DNA of 64,000 nt. Origin: Frigoribacterium sp. ACAM 257. GTDB taxonomy: Bacteria > Actinomycetota > Actinomycetes > Actinomycetales > Microbacteriaceae. The notes beneath the pieces are model-generated. The model was not told the origin of the DNA. It saw only the letters and a program-made list of their open reading frames with translations, and made no database searches. The position numbers and the translations under genes were made by a program. The stretch covers positions 186,001 through 250,000 of the forward strand of contig NZ_VOLO01000001.1 in the NCBI RefSeq assembly GCF_007954365.1, given 5' to 3'. Below, piece by piece: positions 33,977 to 42,681 of the stretch. Position 1 is the first letter of the stretch. Each line of letters opens with the position of its first letter.

Positions 33977-35846
33977 CCCCGCGAGCAGCCGCCCGGCCGA
34001 CGCCGCCGACCTGCAGGACGTGACCGACGTCTCGTCCGACCCGCTCCGCCCGAGCGACCACTACGACTCGGCTCCCGCACGCACCCCGGGCGACCAGGGC
34101 GCGGGCTCCGCCGACGTCGTGCAGCCCCGCCTCGGGCTCGTCGGCTACCTCCGCTTCTTCTGGCGCCAGCTGACGAGCATGAAGACGGCGCTGTTCCTCC
34201 TCATGCTGCTCGCCGTCGCGGCGATCCCCGGCTCGCTCGTGCCGCAGCGCACCTCCGACCCGAACGGCGTCGTCCAGTACCGCGCCGAGCACCCCGACCT
34301 GTTCCCGGTGCTCGACAAGCTGGGCGTCTTCGACACCTACTCGTCGCCGTGGTTCTCCGCGGTCTACCTGCTGCTCTTCATCTCGCTGATCGGCTGCATC
34401 GTTCCGCGCACGAAGCACCACTTCGAGGCCCTCCGCTCGAAGCCGCCGAAGACGCCGGCGCGGCTCTCGCGGCTGGCGGGCTACCGCTCCGTGACGCTGC
34501 AGACCGCAGGAGGCGCGGCGGACGCCGCCCTCGCCCCCGCCTCCGTCGTCGAGCAGGCCCGCGCGCAGCTGAGGCGCGCCGGGTACCGCACGCAGGTGTT
34601 CGGCGACTCCGTCAGCGCCGAGCGCGGCTACCTGCGCGAGACCGGCAACCTCGTCTTCCACACCGCGCTGGTCGGCGTGCTCCTCACGGTCGGGATCGGC
34701 GGCGGCTTCGGCTACACCGGCCAGCGCGTGGTCGTCGAGGGCCAGACCTTCACGAACGCCCTCGTCTCGTACGACTCGTTCAACCCCGGCCGCTGGTTCA
34801 GCGACTCCCAGCTCTCGCCCTACAACATCACGCTCGACGAGTTCACGACGACCTACGAGGAGTCGAACGCCGACGCGCTCGGACAGCCGCTCGACTACAC
34901 CGCCGACGTCACGACGACGACGCAGTCGGGCGACACGAGCGAGCACGAGATCAAGGTCAACAGCCCGCTGTCGATCGGCGGCTCGAACGTCTACCTGCTC
35001 GGCAACGGCTACGCCGTCGACGTCACGGTGACGGCGCCGGACGGCTCGGTCGCCTTCCGCGACACCATCCCGTTCCTCCCTCAGGACGCGAACCTCACCT
35101 CCCAGGGCGTCGTCAAGGTGCCCGACGGGCTGTCGGACCAGATCGGCATGATCGGCTTCTTCTACCCGTCGGCCGTCGAGACCGGCGACGGGTCCGGCAT
35201 CCTGGCCTCGAGCTACCCCGACCTGCTGAACCCGGTGCTGAGCCTCAACGTCTACCAGGGCGACCTCGGCCTCGACGCGGGCGTGCCGCAGTCGGTCTAC
35301 TCGCTCGACACCGACGGCATGACCGAGATCGCGGGCGCCGCCGCCGACCAGTCCGCGCTGCAGCTCTCGCCGGGCACCACCGCCGACCTGCCGGACGGGC
35401 TCGGCACCGTGACCCTCTCCGACGTCAAGCGCTTCGCCTCCCTCGACGTGCACCACGACCCGTCGCAGCTCTGGGTGCTGCTCTTCGCGGGCCTCGTCTT
35501 CGCCGGGTTGCTCACGGCCTTGTTCGTGCCCCGCCGCCGCGTGTGGGTCAAGGCGAGCACGACCGACGGGGGAGTCCGGCTCGAGTACGCCGGCCTCGCC
35601 CGCGGCGAGGACCCGACGCTCGCCCGCGCCGTCCGCGACATCGCCCGGACGCACCTCGCCGGGCTCGGCGTGCCCGCCGACGCGGCGCGTGCCGCGACGA
35701 GCGACGACGACACCGGCGGCGACGCCCGCGGCGACGCCGGCGACGACCCGGGCGCCGGCCCGGCGTCCCCGCCCGGCTCGACCTCGAACGACCCTGCCCG
35801 CTCGACCGAGGCGCCCAGCCGCGCCGGACGTAGGATGCGACCGTGA
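33960..35846 (+). CDS. resB: Cytochrome c biogenesis protein ResB
   Basis: 628 residues. Cytoplasmic N-terminus (1-65), FWRQLTSMKTALFLLMLLAVAAIPGSLVPQ as the first membrane segment, two further segments around 130 and 225, a large extracytoplasmic domain (250-505) and a final segment near 510-525 followed by a charged, Ala/Asp-rich tail. With CcsB it forms the System II haem export and attachment complex. The ATG lies inside the end of ccdA and its stop overlaps the ccsB GTG. Confidence 0.93.
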   Translation: MARSSDPASSRPADAADLQDVTDVSSDPLRPSDHYDSAPARTPGDQGAGSADVVQPRLGLVGYLRFFWRQLTSMKTALFLLMLLAVAAIPGSLVPQRTSDPNGVVQYRAEHPDLFPVLDKLGVFDTYSSPWFSAVYLLLFISLIGCIVPRTKHHFEALRSKPPKTPARLSRLAGYRSVTLQTAGGAADAALAPASVVEQARAQLRRAGYRTQVFGDSVSAERGYLRETGNLVFHTALVGVLLTVGIGGGFGYTGQRVVVEGQTFTNALVSYDSFNPGRWFSDSQLSPYNITLDEFTTTYEESNADALGQPLDYTADVTTTTQSGDTSEHEIKVNSPLSIGGSNVYLLGNGYAVDVTVTAPDGSVAFRDTIPFLPQDANLTSQGVVKVPDGLSDQIGMIGFFYPSAVETGDGSGILASSYPDLLNPVLSLNVYQGDLGLDAGVPQSVYSLDTDGMTEIAGAAADQSALQLSPGTTADLPDGLGTVTLSDVKRFASLDVHHDPSQLWVLLFAGLVFAGLLTALFVPRRRVWVKASTTDGGVRLEYAGLARGEDPTLARAVRDIARTHLAGLGVPADAARAATSDDDTGGDARGDAGDDPGAGPASPPGSTSNDPARSTEAPSRAGRRMRP

Positions 35847-36919
35847 CCGAAGACCTCGCCAACTTCTCGCTCGTCGCCGTGTACTCGGCGATGGCGATCT
35901 ACACGATCTCGTTCGTGGCCTTCGCCCTCGACCTGGCGAAGCGCTCGGGCGACGCCCAGCAGGAGTCCGCCTCGAGCGCGACCGCGACGGCGGGGCCCGA
36001 CGCGGGCTCGGTCGGCGGCGCGGCCCGCGGCTCCGCCCGGGCCGCCGTCTCTGGCGGCAGCACGATCGTCCTCGACCGCGAGGCCGCGACCACGGTGTCG
36101 GGCGTCGGCAGAGGTGGCGGCGGGGCAGGCGCGGTCGGCACCTCCGGTCCCGGCTCGACCCGACGCCGCCGCGGCTCGAGCTTCGAGCGCGTCGCCACCG
36201 CGATGATGGTGCTCGGCCTGCTCGTGCACGTCTCGAGCGTCGTGACCCGGGGCCTCGCCGCGGACCGCGTGCCGTGGGCCAACATGTTCGAGTTCTCGCT
36301 CACGGGCACCGCGATCATCGTGGCGGTCTACCTCGTGGCCGGTCGCTTCGTCGACCTGTCGTTCCTCGGCGCCTACGTCATGGGCCTGAACCTCGTGCTG
36401 CTCGCGATCGGCAGCGTCAACTACTACGTCGAGGTCGTCCCGCTGCAGCCGGCCCTCCAGTCGGCCTGGCTCGTGATCCACGTGCTCGTGGCGATCCTCG
36501 GGACGGGCTTCTTCGCGATCGCTGCCGGTCTCTCGATCGCGCAGCTGATCCAGACCAAGCGCGAGCAGGCGCGGCTGTCCGGCCTCCGGTTCATGGACAC
36601 CCTGCCCGCGGCGGACCGCCTCGAGGACCTCGCCTATCGCGTCGCCCTCGTCGGCTTCGTGCTCTGGACCTTCACCCTCATCGCCGGGGCCGTCTGGGCC
36701 GAGCGCGCGTGGGGCCGCTACTGGGGCTGGGACACCAAGGAGGTCTGGACCTTCATCATCTGGGTCCTCTACGCCGGCTACATCCACGCCCGCGCGACCC
36801 GTGGCTGGCGGGGTGCCCGGTCGTCGTGGCTGTCGATCATCGGCTTCGCCGCGGTGCTGTTCAACTTCGGCGTCGTCAACGTCTTCTTCAAGGGTCTGCA
36901 CGCCTACTCCGGCCTCTGA
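35843..36919 (+). CDS. ccsB: Cytochrome c haem lyase subunit CcsB (ResC/CcsA)
   Basis: 358 residues. The tryptophan-rich haem motif is WGWDTKEVWTFIIWV, with conserved His in HVLVAI and HA near the C-terminus. Eight membrane segments; a Gly/Ser/Arg-rich cytoplasmic loop of about 80 residues follows the first. Despite coupling to resB (GTGA-type overlap), TAGGAT ends 6 nt before its GTG, so a second leaderless promoter inside the operon is possible. Confidence 0.93.
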   Translation: MTEDLANFSLVAVYSAMAIYTISFVAFALDLAKRSGDAQQESASSATATAGPDAGSVGGAARGSARAAVSGGSTIVLDREAATTVSGVGRGGGGAGAVGTSGPGSTRRRRGSSFERVATAMMVLGLLVHVSSVVTRGLAADRVPWANMFEFSLTGTAIIVAVYLVAGRFVDLSFLGAYVMGLNLVLLAIGSVNYYVEVVPLQPALQSAWLVIHVLVAILGTGFFAIAAGLSIAQLIQTKREQARLSGLRFMDTLPAADRLEDLAYRVALVGFVLWTFTLIAGAVWAERAWGRYWGWDTKEVWTFIIWVLYAGYIHARATRGWRGARSSWLSIIGFAAVLFNFGVVNVFFKGLHAYSGL

Positions 36920-36982
36920 CCCTCCTCGCCCCCCTCCTCATTCAGGAAGATCGGTCCTGATCTGCGCAGCAGGGTGATCGAT

Positions 36983-37010
36983 CGTCCTGATCCGTGCACG
37001 ACTCAGGACG
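36983..37010. repeat. Second GTGCACG-centred palindrome at a convergent junction
   Basis: CGTCCTGATC, centre CGTGCACG, ACTCAGGACG: 8 of 10 arm bases pair. Flanking TTCAGGAAG (about 36940) and CTTCCTGA (about 37022) form an outer pair as at 30353-30440. It sits between the convergent ccsB and menC. Confidence 0.55.
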
Positions 37011-37097
37011 CCGACGGCCTGACTTCCTGAGTGCTGCACCGGCACGGTCGACGCCGCGGGGCTCGGACTCGGTCCTGGCCCAGCCGGCGACCCGACC

Positions 37098-38114
37098 TCA
37101 GCGGGCGAGCAGCCCGTAGGAGGCGCGCACCCGACCCAGCCACCACTCGCGTCGGGCGTCGGGCGCGGCGTGGGCACGCAGCAGGTCGACATCGACGTCG
37201 ACGCGTCGCACGTCGATCGACCCGTCCACGGGCACCAGCGGCTCGCGCGTGACGTCGGCGGCCAGCAGAGCCGCGGTCCCCAGGCCGCAGTCGTGGGACA
37301 GCTCGGGCAGGGCGCCCGCGAGGTACGCCCCCATGCTCAGCCCCACCGACGTGTCGAGAGCGCTCGAGACGACGACGGGCAGCCCGGCCTGCGAGGTGAT
37401 GCGGAGCGCCGAGCTGATCCCGCCGAGCGGCTGCGCCTTGACGACGAGCAGGTCGGCCGCGCCCGCACGCGCGACGGCGAGCGGGTCGGCGGCCTTGCGG
37501 ACGCTCTCGTCGGCCGCGACGAGCACCCCGACGTCGGCCGTGCGGCGCCGCAGCTCGGCGAGCTCGGGCACGGTGGCGCAGGGCTGTTCCGCGTACTCGA
37601 GACCGAATGGGGCCAGGGCCCGCAGCGCCTCCTCGGCTCGGTCGACTGTCCAGCCGCCGTTGGCGTCGACCCGGACGCGGCCCTCGGGGCCGACGTGCTC
37701 GCGGGCCGCGGCCACGCGGGCGACGTCGTCGGGGAGCGACTGCCCGCGCTCGGCGACCTTGACCTTGACGGTGCGGCAGCCGGGGAACCGGGCGAGCACC
37801 CCCGCGACCTCGCCGGGCCCGACGGCGGGCAGGGTCGCGTTGACGGCCACGCGGGAGGTGCGGGGCGCGAGGGCAGGACCCCAGCCGAACTCGACGGCCG
37901 CGGCCAGCCAGGCCGCCGCCTCCTCGGGCCCGTACTCGACGAAGGGGCTGAACTCGGTCCAGCCACGAGGGCCCTCGACGAGGAGCGCCTCGCGGACGTC
38001 GATGCCCCGGAACCTCGTGCGGAGGGGCAGCTGCACGACGTGCGCACCGGCCAGCAGGTCGTCGAGCGGCGGCAGCTCGGTGCGGGGGAGGAGGGGGTCG
38101 GCGGGCGTGCTCAC
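37098..38114 (-). CDS. menC: o-Succinylbenzoate synthase
   Basis: 338 residues, enolase superfamily. Dehydrates SHCHC to o-succinylbenzoate in menaquinone synthesis. RTRFRGIDVREALLVEG at the N-terminus, the catalytic Lys pair in VKVKV and LLVVKAQPLGG, and metal ligands in RVDANGGW, EYAEQP and AADESVRK. The GTG start has GAGACT 6 nt upstream. It is the only men gene besides menF on the minus strand. Confidence 0.92.
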   Translation of the reverse strand: MSTPADPLLPRTELPPLDDLLAGAHVVQLPLRTRFRGIDVREALLVEGPRGWTEFSPFVEYGPEEAAAWLAAAVEFGWGPALAPRTSRVAVNATLPAVGPGEVAGVLARFPGCRTVKVKVAERGQSLPDDVARVAAAREHVGPEGRVRVDANGGWTVDRAEEALRALAPFGLEYAEQPCATVPELAELRRRTADVGVLVAADESVRKAADPLAVARAGAADLLVVKAQPLGGISSALRITSQAGLPVVVSSALDTSVGLSMGAYLAGALPELSHDCGLGTAALLAADVTREPLVPVDGSIDVRRVDVDVDLLRAHAAPDARREWWLGRVRASYGLLAR

Positions 38115-38153
38115 CTCGCCAGTCTCGCACCGCGCCCGCTAGGGTCGGTCTCC

Positions 38154-38612
38154 ATGGCCGCGCGCGATCTGACCCCGTCCGACGACGCCGAGTCCCCTGC
38201 CGGCGAGCACGCCGAGCACGCACAGCCCGACGAGGGCACGGACGGCGCCGAGTCCACGGACGGCGGGTCGCGCGACGCCGAGGGGCTCGCGATCTTCGAC
38301 GACCAGACCCACGACGACTCGGTCGAGCCGGCCCGCAGCTCGCGGCTGGGCGTCGTCGTCCTCGTGCTCGCCGTGCTCCTGCTCGTCCTCGACGGCGTCG
38401 CGATCGCCCTGCTCGCGGCCGACGGCGTCACGGCCGCGGCGTCGATCGCGCTGGTCACGATGCTCGCCTCGATCGGCGTGGGCGTCGTCGCGCTCGTCGC
38501 CGTCGCGACGCGCCGGGGCCGCTGGCCCGCCGTGGCCGCGGTGCTGCTGAGCGTCCTCGCCAACCCGTTCGTGTTCGTCTGGCTGCTGGGCAACCTCGTC
38601 CCCTCGCTCTGA
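38154..38612 (+). CDS. Hypothetical membrane protein
   Basis: 152 residues. An acidic, disordered first half (Glu/Asp/Ser-rich, about 1-60) then three membrane segments: LGVVVLVLAVLLLVLDGVAIALLA, AASIALVTMLASIGVGVVALVAV and AAVLLSVLANPFVFVWLLG. I do not recognise a family. It is placed between menC and menB and starts 8 nt after TAGGGT; the start codon is otherwise without a ribosome binding site. Confidence 0.75.
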   Translation: MAARDLTPSDDAESPAGEHAEHAQPDEGTDGAESTDGGSRDAEGLAIFDDQTHDDSVEPARSSRLGVVVLVLAVLLLVLDGVAIALLAADGVTAAASIALVTMLASIGVGVVALVAVATRRGRWPAVAAVLLSVLANPFVFVWLLGNLVPSL

Positions 38613-38649
38613 CCGTCGGCGACCTGCCTCCGGTCGTAGGCTGGTGGGC

Positions 38650-39558
38650 ATGTCCGCCGCCGTGTCCGACCTGTTCGATCCCGCTGAGTGGCGAGAGGTG
38701 CCGGGCTTCGACGGCCTGACCGACGTCACGTACCACGTCGACGTCGAGGGCCGGGTGGCCCGCGTCGCGATCGACCGGCCCGAGGTGCGCAACGCGTTCC
38801 GCCCGCGCACCGTCGACGAGCTGTACCGCGTGCTCGACCACGCGCGGCAGCAGAGCCGCGTGGGCGTCGTCCTGCTGACCGGCAACGGCCCCAGCCCCAA
38901 GGACGGCGGCTGGGCCTTCTGCAGCGGCGGTGACCAGCGCATCCGCGGCCGTGACGGCTACAAGGCCGAGGGCGCCGAGGCGAACGTGGCCGACCCTGCC
39001 TCGGCGGGGCGCCTCCACATCCTCGAGGTGCAGCGGCTGATCCGGTTCATGCCCAAGGTCGTCATCGCGGTCGTGCCGGGCTGGGCGGCGGGCGGCGGCC
39101 ACTCGCTGCACGTCGTCTGCGACCTCACGATCGCCAGTCGTGAGCACGGCAAGTTCAAGCAGACGGACGCCGACGTCGGCTCGTTCGACGCCGGCTACGG
39201 CAGCGCCTACTTCGCGAGGCAGATCGGCCAGAAGCTCGCCCGCGAGGTCTTCTTCCTCGCCGAGGAGTACAGCGCCGACCGCGCCCACGAGATGGGCGCC
39301 GTCAACCGCGTCGTCGCCCACGGCGATCTCGAGAAGGAGGCGCTCGCCTTGGCCCGCGTCGTCCTCACCAAGTCGCCCACCGCGATCCGCATGCTCAAGT
39401 TCGCGTTCAACGCCACCGACGACGGCATCGTGGGCCAGCAGGTCTTCGCGGGCGAGGCGACCCGCCTCGCGTACGGCACCGACGAGGCCGTCGAGGGGCG
39501 CGACTCGTTCCTCGAGAAGCGCGAGCCCGACTGGTCGCCCTTTCCCTGGCAGTACTGA
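38650..39558 (+). CDS. menB: 1,4-dihydroxy-2-naphthoyl-CoA synthase
   Basis: 302 residues, crotonase fold. It closes the second ring of menaquinone. RPEVRNAFRPRTVDELYRVLDHAR, the oxyanion hole GGDQRIRG and VPGWAAGGGHSLHVVCDLTIAS, catalytic Asp/Tyr region FKQTDADVGSFDAGYGSAYFARQIG and the C-terminal DWSPFPWQY are diagnostic. ATG at 38650 is preferred to the GTG two codons earlier because TAGGCT ends 7 nt before it. Confidence 0.94.
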   Translation: MSAAVSDLFDPAEWREVPGFDGLTDVTYHVDVEGRVARVAIDRPEVRNAFRPRTVDELYRVLDHARQQSRVGVVLLTGNGPSPKDGGWAFCSGGDQRIRGRDGYKAEGAEANVADPASAGRLHILEVQRLIRFMPKVVIAVVPGWAAGGGHSLHVVCDLTIASREHGKFKQTDADVGSFDAGYGSAYFARQIGQKLAREVFFLAEEYSADRAHEMGAVNRVVAHGDLEKEALALARVVLTKSPTAIRMLKFAFNATDDGIVGQQVFAGEATRLAYGTDEAVEGRDSFLEKREPDWSPFPWQY

Positions 39559-39633
39559 CGTGGCAGTGCCGACCCTGGCGCCGCTGACCCTGACGCCGCA
39601 CGCGGCAGGGCACGAGACGAGGAGGCGCGGCGC

Positions 39634-40794
39634 GTGACCCGCCCCCTCCTCCCTGTCGACGCGCGCCGCCCGCTCGACGTGCTCGAGGCCCTCCGCGTCG
39701 CCCTCGCGGGCGGTCCCGCCGTCGCCCCGCGCACGGACGACCACGTCCCCGCCGACCTGCCCGCCACCGTGCCGCAGCCCGTGGCCCTCGTCGTCGAGAC
39801 GAGCGGGTCGAGCGGCGTGCCGAAGCGCGTGATGCTGCCCGCCGACGCCCTGCTGGCCGGGGCGGCCGCGGCCGACGGCGCGCTCAGCGGGCCCGGGCAG
39901 TGGGTGCTGGCGCTGCCGGCGCACTACGTCGCGGGGACGAACGTCCTCGTCCGGAGCATCGCCGCCGGCACCGAGCCCGAGGTCCTGGCCCCCGGGCACT
40001 TCGACCCGACGGCGTTCGCCGAGGCTGCCCGTCGCCTCGAGCACCCCGTCCGCTACGCGTCGCTCGTGCCGGCACAGCTGGCGGCGGTGCTCGACGCCGC
40101 CGCGGGCGACGCCGACGTGGCGGCCGCGGCACGGAGCTTCGCCGCGGTGCTGGTGGGCGGGCAGGCGACTCCCGCCTCCCTCGTCGACCGGGCTCGCGCC
40201 TCCGGCGTGACGGTCGTCCGCACCTACGGCTCGAGCGAGACGAGCGGGGGCTGTGTCTACGGCGGCGTCCCCGTCGGACGCACCAGGGTCGAGGTCGTCG
40301 ACGGTCAGGTCGAGCTCGCCGGGCCGTCGCTCGCGCTCGGCTACCTGGGCGACGAGGCTCGCACGGCGGCGGCCTTCGTGGACCGCGACGGGGAGCGCTG
40401 GTACCGCACCGGCGACGCCGGCACGCTGTCGGTCGAGGGGGTGCTCACGGTGAGCGGCCGGCTCGACGACGTCGTCGTCTCGGGCGGCGAGAAGGTCTCG
40501 CTCGGGCTCGTCGAGCGCGTGGTCCGCGAGCAGCCGGGGCTCGGCGCCGCGGTCGTCGTGCGGGCGCCGCACGACCGGTGGGGCGAGGTGCCGGCGGTCG
40601 TCGTGGGGGAGTCCGGCAGCCTCGACCTGCCCGGCCTGCCCGAGCTGCGTGCGGTCGTCGCCGCAGCCCTCGGCCGCGCTGCCGCGCCCGACCGGCTCGT
40701 CGTCCTCCCCGAGCTGCCCCTCCTCGCGAGCGGCAAGCCCGACCGCCGCGCCCTGGAGGCTCTCGTCGCGGGCGGGGACGCCGCCCGGAACTAG
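39634..40794 (+). CDS. menE: o-Succinylbenzoate-CoA ligase
   Basis: 386 residues, short adenylate-forming enzyme. AMP-binding loop VETSGSSGVPKRVML, adenine motif VRTYGSSETSGGC, YRTGDAG hinge and C-terminal catalytic Lys in LLASGKPDRRAL. GTG at 39634 with AGGAGG upstream (part of an AGGAGGCGCGG motif). The stop TAG overlaps the TAGGAT box of menA. Confidence 0.9.
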   Translation: MTRPLLPVDARRPLDVLEALRVALAGGPAVAPRTDDHVPADLPATVPQPVALVVETSGSSGVPKRVMLPADALLAGAAAADGALSGPGQWVLALPAHYVAGTNVLVRSIAAGTEPEVLAPGHFDPTAFAEAARRLEHPVRYASLVPAQLAAVLDAAAGDADVAAAARSFAAVLVGGQATPASLVDRARASGVTVVRTYGSSETSGGCVYGGVPVGRTRVEVVDGQVELAGPSLALGYLGDEARTAAAFVDRDGERWYRTGDAGTLSVEGVLTVSGRLDDVVVSGGEKVSLGLVERVVREQPGLGAAVVVRAPHDRWGEVPAVVVGESGSLDLPGLPELRAVVAAALGRAAAPDRLVVLPELPLLASGKPDRRALEALVAGGDAARN

Positions 40795-40804
40795 GATCGG
40801 TCGC

Positions 40805-41752
40805 GTGGCACGAGCGACGACATCCCAGAAGAAGAAGCGCGGCGGCCGACCGGGAGGCCGACCGGGCGCCCAGCGCGCCCGCCGCGTCACGCCCGGCGAC
40901 TGGATCGGCGGTGCCCGGCTGCGCACGCTGCCCCTCGGCGTCGCGCCCGTCGCGCTCGGCACCGGCGTCGCCCGGGCGAACGGAAGCTGGGACCTGCCGC
41001 TGGCCCTGCTCTGCCTCGCGATCGCCGTGTTCCTCCAGATCGGCGTCAACTACGCCAACGACTACTCCGACGGCATCCGCGGCACCGACGCGCACCGGGT
41101 CGGGCCGGCGAGGCTGACGGGCTCGGGCAGCGTGCGGCCGAAGACCGTGCTGCGCGTCGCCCTCGTCTTCTTCGGCCTCGCCGCGCTCGCCGGCGTCGTG
41201 GTCGTCGTGACGACCGGCTACTGGTGGATGCTCGCCGTCGGGGCCGCAGCCGTGGTCGCCGCCTGGTACTACACAGGCGGCAAGCGCCCCTACGGCTACA
41301 ACGCCCTCGGCGAGGTCTTCGTCTTCGTGTTCTTCGGGCTGGTCGCGACCGTCGGCACCGCCTTCGTGCAGGTGCACCGGTTCCCCGCCGACGCGTGGGT
41401 CGCGGGGATCGCGGCCGGGCTGTTCGCCTGCGCCGTGCTCATGGTCAACAACATCCGTGACATCCCGCAAGACGCGGCGGCCGGCAAGCGCACCCTCGCG
41501 GTCGTCGTCGGCGACACGGTGGCGCGGGCCCTCTACGCGCTCTTCCTGCTGCTGCCGTTCCTGCTGTTGGTGTACTTCGGCTTCCTGTACTTCAACGCGC
41601 CGTACGTCTACTTCACGTTGATCACGGCCGTGCCCGCAGCCGTCATCGGCGTGACCGGCAAGACGCCGCGCGAGCTGATCCTCGCGCTGCAGCTGTCGTC
41701 GCTCACGGCGCTGCTGTTCGGCCTCGGCCTCGGGGCCGCGCTCTTCTTCTGA
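40805..41752 (+). CDS. menA: 1,4-dihydroxy-2-naphthoate polyprenyltransferase
   Basis: 315 residues, UbiA superfamily, eight or nine membrane segments after a basic 30-residue N-terminus. Prenyl-diphosphate motifs NYANDYSDGIRGTD and NNIRDIPQDAAAGKRT are visible. Attaches the polyprenyl tail made by the synthase near 49 kb. GTG at 40805 follows TAGGAT by 7 nt; that box overlaps the menE stop codon. Confidence 0.93.
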   Translation: MARATTSQKKKRGGRPGGRPGAQRARRVTPGDWIGGARLRTLPLGVAPVALGTGVARANGSWDLPLALLCLAIAVFLQIGVNYANDYSDGIRGTDAHRVGPARLTGSGSVRPKTVLRVALVFFGLAALAGVVVVVTTGYWWMLAVGAAAVVAAWYYTGGKRPYGYNALGEVFVFVFFGLVATVGTAFVQVHRFPADAWVAGIAAGLFACAVLMVNNIRDIPQDAAAGKRTLAVVVGDTVARALYALFLLLPFLLLVYFGFLYFNAPYVYFTLITAVPAAVIGVTGKTPRELILALQLSSLTALLFGLGLGAALFF

Positions 41753-41755
41753 CCG

Positions 41756-41880
41756 GGAGGCGCGTCCCGCGTCCTGCCTGGGAGGCGCGTCCCGCGTCGT
41801 GTCCAGGAGGCGCGTCCCGCGTCGTGTCCAGGAGGCGCGTCCCGCGTCGTGTCTAGGAGGCGCGTCCCGCGTCGTGCCCG
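41756..41880. repeat. Five tandem 25-bp units
   Basis: Five contiguous 25-bp copies, each starting GGAGGCGCGTCCCGCGTC; units 2-4 are nearly identical. The array starts 4 bp after the menA stop and runs into the 3' end of the convergent DUF4229 gene, whose stop codon lies in unit 4. Confidence 0.92.
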
Positions 41881-42185
41881 TCGCGAGCAGCGTCGGCCTG
41901 GTGGGCGTCCCGAGCGGCGTCGTCCTCACGGGCGTCGCGCTCGGCCAGCTCGGCGTCCTCGGCGAGGCTGTCGCCGTCGAGCGGTTCCGGCTTGGAGCGC
42001 CGTTCGGCGAGCTCGAGCGCGACCTGCCGACGCAGCGGAGCGAAGAAGAGGTACGAGACGCAGAACGCGACCACGGCGGCGATGAGCGTCGCGAGGTACG
42101 GGTTCGGCAGCAGGAGCACGAGCACGACCAGCGCGACCAGGAACACGCCGAGGCGCACGATCGAGTACTTGACCCAGGGTTTCAC
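41853..42185 (-). CDS. DUF4229 family membrane protein
   Basis: 110 residues. Two membrane segments: VKYSIVRLGVFLVALVVLVLLL and LATLIAAVVAFCVSYLFFA, followed by a basic stretch (LRRQVALELAERRSK) and an Asp/Ala/Glu-rich tail. This size and layout fit the actinobacterial DUF4229 family, which often sits in menaquinone loci. GTG start with TAGACT 6 nt upstream. The C-terminal ten residues are encoded by the 25-bp tandem repeat, so the end may vary between strains. Confidence 0.78.
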   Translation of the reverse strand: MKPWVKYSIVRLGVFLVALVVLVLLLPNPYLATLIAAVVAFCVSYLFFAPLRRQVALELAERRSKPEPLDGDSLAEDAELAERDAREDDAARDAHQADAARDGHDAGRAS

Positions 42186-42296
42186 GCGGCGAGTCTACGC
42201 GCGCCCCCTGCGCCTCCCCGCACGCGTGGCGAGCTGCGGACGGGGCTCCCTGCCGACCATCAGGCGACGTCCTGCCGGCCCGCCTATGCTCGGTCC

Positions 42297-42671
42297 ATGG
42301 TGAAGTTCTTGGTCGTGGCGATCGTCGCAGCGTCAGCGTTCGTCATCTATGCCCTGATCGACTGCCTCTTCGCCGAGTCGTCCAAGTTCCGGGCGCTCAA
42401 CAAGCCCATCTGGGCCCTCGTCATCGTGCTGCTGCCCGTCATCGGTGCCGTGCTCTGGTTCCTCCTGGGCCGGGCGCGCAAGTCGGGTCAGTCCGAGTCG
42501 CGCCGCTTCGTCGCTCCCGATGACGACCCCGAGTTCTCGGGTCGTTCGAGCTCGACCGTCAGCGACCTCGACCGCGAGACGACCGACGAGCGCATCCGCC
42601 GTCTCGAAGAAGAGCTGGCACAGCTCGACGGCGACGACAAGAACGACACGAACGACAAGAACAACGCCTGA
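42297..42671 (+). CDS. PLD nuclease N-terminal domain (PLDc_N) membrane protein
   Basis: 124 residues. Two membrane segments with the PLDc_N pattern: ALIDCLFAESSKFRALNKPIWALVIVLLPVIGAVLWFLLGR. Residues 70-124 are a charged cytoplasmic tail with a coiled-coil-like TTDERIRRLEEELAQLD and a terminal Asp/Lys/Asn repeat. No phospholipase domain follows. TATGCT ends 6 nt before the ATG. It immediately precedes menD. Confidence 0.85.
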   Translation: MVKFLVVAIVAASAFVIYALIDCLFAESSKFRALNKPIWALVIVLLPVIGAVLWFLLGRARKSGQSESRRFVAPDDDPEFSGRSSSTVSDLDRETTDERIRRLEEELAQLDGDDKNDTNDKNNA

Positions 42672-42681
42672 GGCCGACGGC

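Noticed and set aside
41756-41880. CRISPR-like array
   Set aside because: The units are contiguous with no unique spacers and no cas genes nearby; it is a simple tandem repeat.
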